From assembly GCA_035471625.1 (NCBI GenBank), contig DATIPT010000063.1, forward strand, positions 1 through 24,374: 24,374 nt of DNA, written 5' to 3'. Origin of the DNA: DATEVL01 sp035471625. GTDB taxonomy: Bacteria; Chloroflexota; Anaerolineae; Anaerolineales; E44-bin32. The translations under genes were made by a program, and so were the position numbers. The notes under the pieces were generated by a model, which did no database searches, had not been told where the DNA came from, and saw only the letters and a list, made by a program, of their open reading frames with translations. Below, one piece after another: positions 8,024-13,643 of the stretch; within the stretch, counting starts at the first letter, position 1; every line of letters starts with the position of its first letter.

Positions 8024-9096
8024 ATCCATCGACTGAGAACGCCCGACTCCTCAAGCCGATCCGAGACGTGGGGATCGCCGGATATGGCGCCTATGTCCCT
8101 CGCTACCGACTCCCCGCCCGGGAAGTCGCCCGGGTGTGGAAGGGCGGCGAAGGCGGCCTGCCGATCCAGGAGAAGGCTGTCGCCGGTCTGGACGAAGACG
8201 TCATCACGATGTCGATCGAAGCCGCCCGCAATGCCCTGGCGCGCGCCGGCGTATCGCCGGCCCTTATCCGGGCCGTCTGGGTTGGATCGGAGTCGCATCC
8301 CTACGCCGTCAAGCCGACGTCAACACTCGTCGCCGAAGCCATTGGCGCCACGCCCCACACCCAGGCGGCCGACTGGGAGTTCGCCTGCAAGGCCGGCACC
8401 GAGGCCGTCCAGGCGGCCATCGGCTTCGTGGGTTCGGGAATGGCCGACTACGCACTGTCGATCGGGATGGATACCGCCCAGGGGCGGCCCGGCGATGCCC
8501 TCGAATACACCGCCGGGGCCGGCGGTGCAGCGATTCTGCTCGGACCCGCAGAAGACTCGGTCGCGGTGTTCGAAGGTTCATACTCCTTTGCCACCGACAC
8601 TCCCGACTTCTGGCGCCGCGCCGACGAGAAGTACCCCGAGCACGGGGAACGCTTCACGGGAGAACCGGCCTACTTCAAGCACATCGGAGCAGCTGCCGAA
8701 GCCCTGATGGAGTCCCTGGGGACCCGGCCGGCCGATTACCGGTATGCCGTCTTCCATCAGCCGAACACCAAGTTCCCCCAGCGGGCGGCCAAGTCGCTCG
8801 GATTCAAGCCGGAGCAGATCGAGGCCGGGCTTCTGGTCCCGGTCATCGGGAACACGTATGCAGGCTCTTCGTTGATCGGGCTGACCGCCATCCTCGATCA
8901 GGCCGGCCCTGGCGACCGCATCTTGCTCGTCTCCTACGGATCGGGCGCCGGGTCCGACGCGTTCAGCCTGCACACGACGGACCGCCTGCTGGCCCGGCAG
9001 CGACTCGCCCCGACCACACGCGAGTACATCGACCGCCGGACCGAAATCGACTACGCCACCTATGCCCGCTACCGCGGCAAGCTCAGCATGTCTTGA
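8020..9096 (+). CDS. Hydroxymethylglutaryl-CoA synthase, archaeal type
   Basis: This enzyme condenses acetyl-CoA with acetoacetyl-CoA to give HMG-CoA. The 358-residue length and motifs match the short archaeal family rather than the eukaryotic/Gram-positive one. The catalytic residues are all present: Glu91 in WVGSESHPYAVKPT, Cys123 in EFACKAGTEA (codon TGC at 8386-8388) and His246 in YAVFHQPNTKFP. The GDALEYTAGAGGAA and GNTYAGSSL motifs are also typical. The start codon overlaps the reductase stop as ATGA, with AGGAG at 8011-8015. The thiolase-fold gene begins 14 bases after its stop. In archaea this protein forms a complex with a thiolase and a DUF35 OB-fold protein, and both homologues follow in this operon. 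A bacterial origin by transfer from archaea, or very old inheritance, are both possible. Confidence 0.95.
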   Translation: MNPSTENARLLKPIRDVGIAGYGAYVPRYRLPAREVARVWKGGEGGLPIQEKAVAGLDEDVITMSIEAARNALARAGVSPALIRAVWVGSESHPYAVKPTSTLVAEAIGATPHTQAADWEFACKAGTEAVQAAIGFVGSGMADYALSIGMDTAQGRPGDALEYTAGAGGAAILLGPAEDSVAVFEGSYSFATDTPDFWRRADEKYPEHGERFTGEPAYFKHIGAAAEALMESLGTRPADYRYAVFHQPNTKFPQRAAKSLGFKPEQIEAGLLVPVIGNTYAGSSLIGLTAILDQAGPGDRILLVSYGSGAGSDAFSLHTTDRLLARQRLAPTTREYIDRRTEIDYATYARYRGKLSMS

Positions 9097-9110
9097 GGGA
9101 GTCATCAGCG

Positions 9111-10286
9111 ATGCATGATCCGATCACCATCCTTGGCGTCGGGATGACGCCCGTCGCTGAACATTGGGAGATCTCCCTCCGGGAGCTGGCGCTGCACGCG
9201 ATGCGGCGAGCCATGGAGGACGCCGGGGAGGTCCACCCGCAGGCGCTGTACGTGGCCAATACCCTGGCTCCGATCCTGAGCGGGCAAACGCATTTGGGCG
9301 CTCTGCTGGCCGATTTCGCCGGTCTAAACGGGATCGAAGCGATGACGATCGAGGCCGCCGGCGCCTCCGGGGGTCTTGCGCTGCGGCAGGCCTGGCAGGC
9401 CCTGCGCGCCGGCACCATCGAGACGGCCATGGTCATCGGCGTGGAGAAGGTCACCGACCGGGTGGGTGCTGGCCTCGATTCGGCCCTCTCGGCCTGGAGC
9501 GACGCCGATTACGAGGCCGTCCACGGGTTGACGGCGGCTTCTCAGGCGGCGATCCTTATGCGCCGCTACCTGCACGAGCACCAGGCGCCCGCCGACGCTT
9601 TGGCGGGCTTTCCAATCACGGCCCACGCGAACGCCGTCGGGAATGAGCTGGCGATGTTCCGGCGCGCCATCCGTCATGAGGACTACGTGCGCGCCGGGAT
9701 GATCAGCGAACCGGTCAATCTGTATGACGCCGCACCACTCGCCGACGGCGCGGCTGCCGTCCTCCTCGGCCGGGCCTCGGTGGCCAGGATGCCGGATCGA
9801 CCGGCGGTCCGTGTCCTCAGTACGGCCTCGGCGACTTCTCGCCTGGCGATCCATGATCTGGAGGACCCATTGAGCCTGCCGGCGGTCGCCAAGTCCGCCG
9901 AGCGGGCGCTCCAAGCTGCCGGACTGTCCCCGGATCAAATCGACGTCCTTGAGCTGCACGACTCGTTCAGCATCTACGCCGCCCTGGCGCTGGAGGCCTC
10001 GGGCTACGCCGCCCGCGGCCAGGGATGGCAACTCGCGAAGGATGGGGCGATTGGGCGAGACGGCCAGATCCCGGCCCTGACCTTTGGGGGCTCAAAGGCC
10101 CGCGGCGAGGTCGGAGGGGCCACCGGCGTGTACCAGGTCGCCGAGGTCGCCCTCCAGCTTCAAGGTCGAGCCGGCCCTTGCCAGATCGAAGGCGCACAGA
10201 CCGGAATGGCCCAGTGCCTGGGGGGCTCCGGAGCGACCGCCGCAACGACGATTCTAGCGCTCGATCGCGGTCCTGATAGTTCCTGA
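9111..10286 (+). CDS. Archaeal-type thiolase-fold protein lacking nucleophilic Cys and GHP His
   Basis: This 391-residue protein aligns along its length with archaeal/SCP2-type acetyl-CoA acetyltransferases, which make acetoacetyl-CoA for HMG-CoA synthase. The ELHDSF motif (281-286, His283) and the QCLGGSG C-terminal loop (Cys369) are present. However, the motif expected to read EAACASGG reads EAAGASGG, so the nucleophile position is Gly84 (codon GGC at 9360-9362). The motif expected to read KARGHPVGATG reads KARGEVGGATG, with Glu333 in place of the catalytic His. The frame is open and continuous, and the rest of the protein looks well conserved, which argues against decay. It may be a structural partner, or catalyse other chemistry as the thiolase-like retro-aldolase Ltp2 does with its DUF35 partner. 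GAGGGAG at 9095-9101 serves the ATG. The fold is sure; the activity is uncertain. Confidence 0.88.
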   Translation: MHDPITILGVGMTPVAEHWEISLRELALHAMRRAMEDAGEVHPQALYVANTLAPILSGQTHLGALLADFAGLNGIEAMTIEAAGASGGLALRQAWQALRAGTIETAMVIGVEKVTDRVGAGLDSALSAWSDADYEAVHGLTAASQAAILMRRYLHEHQAPADALAGFPITAHANAVGNELAMFRRAIRHEDYVRAGMISEPVNLYDAAPLADGAAAVLLGRASVARMPDRPAVRVLSTASATSRLAIHDLEDPLSLPAVAKSAERALQAAGLSPDQIDVLELHDSFSIYAALALEASGYAARGQGWQLAKDGAIGRDGQIPALTFGGSKARGEVGGATGVYQVAEVALQLQGRAGPCQIEGAQTGMAQCLGGSGATAATTILALDRGPDSS

Positions 10287-10342
10287 TAGCCCGTCCGGCC
10301 TAGACTTTGCGACATCTCGGGGCGACCCGAGCGAGGTGAAGC

Positions 10343-10744
10343 ATGGAGATTGCACGACACTGGAGACTCAAGGCCCAGCGCTACGGGCTGGTGGGCGAGG
10401 TCTGCCCCCATTGTGAGGTCAAGATCTTCCCCCCACGGGACCTATGTCCGGACTGCGGCCAGGAGGCCCGTGAGCCGTTCGCGTTCAGCGGGCGCGGCGA
10501 AGTGTACTCCTACGCCCCGGTCAAGGACGCCCCGGCGGGCTTCGAAGGGAATGCCCCCTACACGGTAGCCCTCGTTCGTTTGGACGAAGGTCCGCTAGTG
10601 ACCGCTCAGCTCACCGACCTGGGCGACCGCCAGCCCCAGATCGGGATGCCGGTGGAGATGGTCACCCGCAAGCTCCGCTCCGACGGGGACCGGGGGATGC
10701 TGGTCTACGGCTACAAGTTCCGCCCGAGCCTGGCGGCCGTCTGA
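10343..10744 (+). CDS. Zn-ribbon/OB-fold protein (DUF35 family), HMG-CoA synthase complex partner
   Basis: This 133-residue protein has the two-part architecture of the DUF35 family. An N-terminal helix leads into a rubredoxin-like zinc ribbon with Cys21, Cys24, Cys35 and Cys38 (CPHC and CPDC knuckles). A C-terminal OB-fold (about residues 48-130) includes GRGEVYSYAPVKDAP and PYTVALVRLDEGP. In the archaeal thiolase/HMG-CoA synthase complex the homologous protein bridges the two enzymes and helps form a shared CoA-binding site. Its position directly after both partner genes supports the same role here. GAGGTGAA at 10333-10340 is a strong ribosome binding site for the ATG at 10343. It is the last gene of the operon; a terminator begins 28 bases after the stop. 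Confidence 0.9.
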   Translation: MEIARHWRLKAQRYGLVGEVCPHCEVKIFPPRDLCPDCGQEAREPFAFSGRGEVYSYAPVKDAPAGFEGNAPYTVALVRLDEGPLVTAQLTDLGDRQPQIGMPVEMVTRKLRSDGDRGMLVYGYKFRPSLAAV

Positions 10745-10772
10745 GAAACCGTGATCCGTCGATCCTTCGCGG

Positions 10773-10800
10773 CCGGCCCCCTGGGCCGGTCGGTTTCTTT
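10773..10800 (+). terminator. Intrinsic terminator of the mevalonate operon
   Basis: CCGGCCC (10773-10779) pairs with GGGCCGG (10783-10789) around a three-base loop and is followed by TCGGTTTCTTT. The stem is GC-only and the tail T-rich, placed just after the DUF35 stop codon. An outer GAAACCG/CGGTTTC pair (from 10745 to 10797) could extend the structure. Confidence 0.75.
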
Positions 10801-10892
10801 CCAGGGAAGAAGCTTCTGGCCTGATTCTGCCTGCAGCCACGGTCGGTTCGGCATACGTCTTGCAACCATCCTCCCCCACGCGGCAAGCCTGC

Positions 10893-10921
10893 TTGACGCG
10901 CCCAAACGCATGTGCTAGGAT
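10893..10921 (+). promoter_or_regulatory. Sigma-70 promoter with extended -10 for the LysM lipoprotein gene
   Basis: TTGACG (10893-10898), a 17-base spacer and TAGGAT (10916-10921), with TG one base before the -10 box (TGCTAGGAT). The predicted start near 10928 gives a 5' leader of about 66 bases before the ATG at 10994. The 92 bases between the preceding terminator and this promoter hold no gene, only a 10-base palindrome AGAAGCTTCT at 10808-10817. Confidence 0.78.
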
Positions 10922-10963
10922 GCGCCGCTTGGGCGCGGGGTTAGCTTAACGGATGCCCGTGAG

Positions 10964-10983
10964 TAGGCCACCCGCGAAGCCTA
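10964..10983 (+). promoter_or_regulatory. Leader hairpin next to the LysM gene ribosome binding site
   Basis: TAGGC (10964-10968) pairs with GCCTA (10979-10983) around a 10-base loop. The right arm ends on the first base of the AGGAGGT ribosome binding site (10983-10989). Competing pairs exist upstream: GGGC 10931-10934 with GCCC 10955-10958, and GCGGG 10935-10939 with CCCGC 10971-10975. This is compatible with a small structured leader, but no known riboswitch consensus was recognised on this strand. Confidence 0.35.
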
Positions 10984-10993
10984 GGAGGTGCCG

Positions 10994-11674
10994 ATGGGTA
11001 CCAACTCTTTGCGAACACTAGCCGCGGTCGGGGTTGTCGGCCTGGCTCTCATGATCGGCGCCTGCACTCGCTCGGCCTCGACGGCGCCTACTCAGACCCC
11101 CGTCGGCGGGACGCCCTCGAGCCCTCTCACGGGCCAACAGGCAACGATGGAAGCCGTTCGAGCCGCCCTCCTGACCCAGACGGCGCAGGCGGTCGCGGGG
11201 GGCGGCAGTGCCACCAGCACGCCCACGCCTGAGTCCGGTGTGGTCACCGCGACCCCCGGCGGCGGCGCGGGTGTGACCCCCGGGACGCCCGGCACACCAG
11301 CTGCGGCGACCCCGACGTTCGCTCCGGCACCGACCTTCCCCGTCCCGGCGAGCTACACCCTGCATGAAGGGGAGTTCCCTTATTGTCTGGGACGACGTTT
11401 CAACCGAAACCCGGAAGACATTCTGGCCCTCAATGGCCTGACCTCCAACTCGTACACGTACCCCGGACAGACGTTGCAGATTCCAACGACGGGAACCTTC
11501 ATCGGCCAGCGAGCCCTCCTGGCACATCCCACCAACTACGTGGTCCAGGGCGGCCAGACGATCTACTCGATCGCCTGCAACTTCGGGGATGTCTATCCCG
11601 AGGCGATCGCAGCCGTCAACGGGCTTTCGGCTCCGTATACTTTGACGGTAGGCTCCACCATCCGGATCCCCTAG
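10994..11674 (+). CDS. LysM-domain lipoprotein
   Basis: This 226-residue exported lipoprotein probably binds peptidoglycan or another N-acetylglucosamine polymer at the cell surface. A signal sequence (residues 6-22) ends in the lipobox IGAC with lipidated Cys24. A long Thr/Pro/Ala/Gly-rich linker (about 25-118) follows, then two LysM repeats at 121-164 and 182-226, each ending with a YPGQTLQIP- or LTVGSTIRIP-like strand. Cys131 and Cys195 fall in the two repeats and could pair or each bind a partner. No catalytic domain is present. The ATG at 10994 is chosen because AGGAGGT sits five bases upstream; an in-frame GTG at 10988 overlaps that site. It is a single-gene transcription unit, bracketed by its own promoter and terminator. 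Confidence 0.88.
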   Translation: MGTNSLRTLAAVGVVGLALMIGACTRSASTAPTQTPVGGTPSSPLTGQQATMEAVRAALLTQTAQAVAGGGSATSTPTPESGVVTATPGGGAGVTPGTPGTPAAATPTFAPAPTFPVPASYTLHEGEFPYCLGRRFNRNPEDILALNGLTSNSYTYPGQTLQIPTTGTFIGQRALLAHPTNYVVQGGQTIYSIACNFGDVYPEAIAAVNGLSAPYTLTVGSTIRIP

Positions 11675-11704
11675 CCAGGGTTCGTTCAACCCGGCCAGAC
11701 GATC

Positions 11705-11736
11705 AGCGGGGGAGGCATGCCTCCCCCGCTCTTGCT
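11705..11736. terminator. Perfect 26-base palindromic terminator after the LysM gene
   Basis: A 13-base arm at 11705-11717 (AGCGGGGGAGGCA) is followed at once by its exact reverse complement at 11718-11730, then CTTGCTT. The symmetry and GC content make a very stable hairpin; the T-tail is interrupted. It separates the LysM gene from the NUDIX gene 24 bases later. Confidence 0.7.
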
Positions 11737-11753
11737 TGATCACGGAGGCCCGC

Positions 11754-12299
11754 ATGGTCCCGAAGATCCTGCGTTCCGAAACCACCTACCGGGGACGGGC
11801 ATTCTCAGTGCGGCGCGATGAGGTCCGCTTCCCCGACGGGCACGAGACGTTCTACGATATCGTCGACCATGCCGGGGCCGTCGCCCTCGTCCCGGTCGAT
11901 CCGTCCGGGAAGATCTGGATGGTGCGCCAGTATCGCCACTCGACCGCACAGGTGATCCTTGAACTCCCGGCGGGCACCTTGGAGCCAGGAGAGCCGCCGG
12001 AGGCCTGCGCCGCCCGGGAGTGCCGCGAGGAGATTGGGATGGCGCCGGGTCGTCTCGAGCTCCTTGGCGAAGGCTTCCTGGCGCCGGGGTACTCGACGGA
12101 ATACATGTACTTCTATCTGGCGACGGATCTCAGCCCCTCCCCTCTCGAAGGCGACCAAGACGAGGACCTCCTGGTCGAACTGGTCGATCCCGGCCAGGCC
12201 CAGACGATGCTGGCCTCGCGGGACCTTGTGGATGTCAAGACGATGGCCGGGCTGTTCCTGGCCCTGCCACGCCTGGCAGACATGGCGAGGAGGGGCTGA
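11754..12299 (+). CDS. NUDIX hydrolase, ADP-ribose pyrophosphatase-like
   Basis: This 181-residue enzyme probably splits ADP-ribose or a related nucleoside diphosphate derivative into two monophosphates using divalent metal. A full Nudix box (GX5EX7REUXEEXGU) spans residues 74-96: Gly74, Glu80 and the RECREEIGM core, whose glutamates bind the metal. The N-terminal strand region and the IWMVRQYRH segment (54-62) ahead of the box are typical of the ADP-ribose pyrophosphatase (NudF) branch, as is the length. GGAGG at 11744-11748 precedes the ATG at 11754 by five bases; an in-frame TTG at 11736 lies in the terminator tail and is unlikely. No promoter is visible between the terminator and this gene, so it may rely on partial read-through. 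The exact substrate is not determined by the sequence. Confidence 0.87.
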   Translation: MVPKILRSETTYRGRAFSVRRDEVRFPDGHETFYDIVDHAGAVALVPVDPSGKIWMVRQYRHSTAQVILELPAGTLEPGEPPEACAARECREEIGMAPGRLELLGEGFLAPGYSTEYMYFYLATDLSPSPLEGDQDEDLLVELVDPGQAQTMLASRDLVDVKTMAGLFLALPRLADMARRG

Positions 12300-12309
12300 C
12301 GCGGCTCCC

Positions 12310-12339
12310 TAGACAGTCGGGCCGCACCCGTGGTAAAGT
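12310..12339 (+). promoter_or_regulatory. Promoter upstream of rplS
   Basis: TAGACA (12310-12315, five of six matches to TTGACA), an 18-base spacer and TAAAGT (12334-12339), with TGG immediately before the -10 giving an extended -10. It begins 10 bases after the NUDIX stop codon, so L19 can be transcribed independently with a leader of about 60 bases. Confidence 0.65.
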
Positions 12340-12347
12340 TCTAGGCG

Positions 12348-12372
12348 CGCCGCCCGCAGGTGTGGGGCGGCG
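12348..12372 (+). promoter_or_regulatory. Stem-loop in the rplS leader
   Basis: CGCCGCCC (12348-12355) pairs perfectly with GGGCGGCG (12365-12372) around a nine-base loop GCAGGTGTG. It lies at the very start of the predicted rplS transcript, 32 bases before the ATG. Ribosomal-protein genes are often autoregulated through leader structures, and L19 leader motifs are known in some bacteria. Whether this belongs to one is not established. Confidence 0.45.
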
Positions 12373-12404
12373 ATTGTGTGGAAGAATCCCAGCAAGGTGA
12401 CATC

Positions 12405-12755
12405 ATGACCGACATGATCAAGGCCGTCGAGGCCGACCCCAATCCCGCCGTCCCCGAACTCAGCCCGGGCGATACCGTGAGCGTTCACGTCCGCATCAAA
12501 GAAGGCGACCGCGAGCGAGTGCAAGAGTTTCGCGGTACCGTGATTCGGCTTCGCAAGGGCGGCAACAACGCCAATTTCACCGTTCGTCGCCTCGCGTCAC
12601 ACGGCGTCGGTGTGGAACGGACCTTCCTCCTGCGCTCGCCCCGCATCGAGAAGGTAGAGGTCCAGCGCCACGCCAAGGTTCGACGAGCGCAGCTCTACTA
12701 CCTGCGCGAGCGGGCCGGGAAGCGCGCCCGCCTCGAAGAGCGCCGCAAGGAATAG
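12405..12755 (+). CDS. rplS: 50S ribosomal protein L19
   Basis: This is a large-subunit ribosomal protein located at the interface with the 30S subunit. The 116-residue length matches the family (about 115). Recognisable stretches are the FRGTVIRLRKGG loop, the VRRLASHGVGVERTFLLRSPRIEKVEV core and the basic RRAQLYYLRERAGKRAR C-terminal segment. The ATG at 12405 has AAGGTGA four bases upstream; an in-frame GTG at 12360 falls inside the leader stem-loop and is rejected. The usual neighbours rpsP, rimM and trmD are absent here. The gene instead stands alone between its own promoter and terminator. Confidence 0.97.
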   Translation: MTDMIKAVEADPNPAVPELSPGDTVSVHVRIKEGDRERVQEFRGTVIRLRKGGNNANFTVRRLASHGVGVERTFLLRSPRIEKVEVQRHAKVRRAQLYYLRERAGKRARLEERRKE

Positions 12756-12771
12756 GCGCGGAGAGCCGTCC

Positions 12772-12798
12772 AAGGTGCACCCGGGTGGTGCACCTTTT
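12772..12798 (+). terminator. Intrinsic terminator of rplS
   Basis: AAGGTGCACC (12772-12781) and GGTGCACCTT (12787-12796) form a perfect 10-pair stem with a CGGGT loop, ending in TTTT (12795-12798). It starts 17 bases after the rplS stop. Confidence 0.85.
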
Positions 12799-12812
12799 CG
12801 TTCCAGATCCCG

Positions 12813-13643
12813 ATGATGGCGACCCTCGGCCCACTCGGCGTCTTCGACTCAGGGATCGGCGGGCTTTCGATCGTGCGTGAGATCCGCCGGCAGCTGCCGA
12901 CGGCCGACATTCTGTACGTCGCCGATCAGGCGCATGTCCCGTACGGCCCCCGTCCCCTCGAACAAGTCCGGGCCTTCTCCGAGGGCATCACCCGCTTCCT
13001 TCTGGACCGCGGCGCGCCGCTGATCGTCGTAGCCTGCAACACCGCCTCCGCCGCCGCGCTGGTCCGCCTCCGGGGGATCTTCCCGGCTGTGCCCTTCGTT
13101 GGCATGGAGCCAGCGGTCAAGCCTGCCGCCGAGACAAGCCGCACCGGAGTCGTCGGGGTCCTGGCGACTCCGGCCACGTTCCAGGGCGAGTTGTTCGCTT
13201 CCGTGGTGGAGCGCTTTGCCCAGGGCATCCGCCTGGTCAATCGAACCGCCCCCGGGCTTGTCGAATGCATCGAGGCCGGGGATCTGGATGGGCCGGAGCC
13301 GCGCCGCCTCTTGGAGACCGCCCTTGAGCCGATCCTGGCCGAGGGCGCCGATACCCTCGTCCTCGCCTGCACGCACTATCCCTTTGTGATCCCGTTGATT
13401 GAAGACATCGTCGGACCGGGGGTGCGCGTCATCGATCCATCTCCGGCGATCGCCCGGCAGACGGAGCGCATGCTGGTGTCGCTCGGAGTGCCATCGAAAA
13501 GCCACCCTGGGACGCTCCGGATGGCCACGAGCGGCAATCCTGCACGGCTGGCAAAGATGTCGTCGAGTCTGACTGGTGAAACGGCTCGGTGCGAAGCCTT
13601 GCGCTGGCAGGACGGCAGGCTTGGCCTGGCGGAGCCGGCCTAG
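12813..13643 (+). CDS. murI: Glutamate racemase
   Basis: This enzyme converts L-glutamate to D-glutamate for peptidoglycan, using a two-cysteine cofactor-independent mechanism. The 276-residue protein shows FDSGIGGLSI (11-20), with the acidic and Ser residues of the first active-site loop. Catalytic Cys75 is in VACNTASA, and catalytic Cys186 with His188 are in ACTHYP. Length and domain symmetry are normal. Two consecutive ATG codons (12813, 12816) begin the frame. No ribosome binding site is seen, and the rplS terminator ends only 14 bases before, so initiation may be leaderless or rely on read-through. The stop codon TAG overlaps the gyrA stop codon on the opposite strand within CTAG at 13640-13643. 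Its presence implies a peptidoglycan-making cell. Confidence 0.95.
   Translation: MMATLGPLGVFDSGIGGLSIVREIRRQLPTADILYVADQAHVPYGPRPLEQVRAFSEGITRFLLDRGAPLIVVACNTASAAALVRLRGIFPAVPFVGMEPAVKPAAETSRTGVVGVLATPATFQGELFASVVERFAQGIRLVNRTAPGLVECIEAGDLDGPEPRRLLETALEPILAEGADTLVLACTHYPFVIPLIEDIVGPGVRVIDPSPAIARQTERMLVSLGVPSKSHPGTLRMATSGNPARLAKMSSSLTGETARCEALRWQDGRLGLAEPA

Noticed and set aside
8136..9110. Upstream extension of the thiolase frame through the HMG-CoA synthase gene as a fusion protein
   Set aside because: The extension is out of frame with the synthase and Arg-rich. A ribosome binding site and family-like N-terminus place the start at 9111.
10928..10983. Possible tRNA or c-di-AMP (ydaO-type) riboswitch near GGTTAGCTTAACGG
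   Set aside because: No T-arm or acceptor stem closes a tRNA. The ydaO-like string (CCGTTAAGCTAACC) is on the minus strand, where no gene follows, and the plus-strand leader is too short for that riboswitch.
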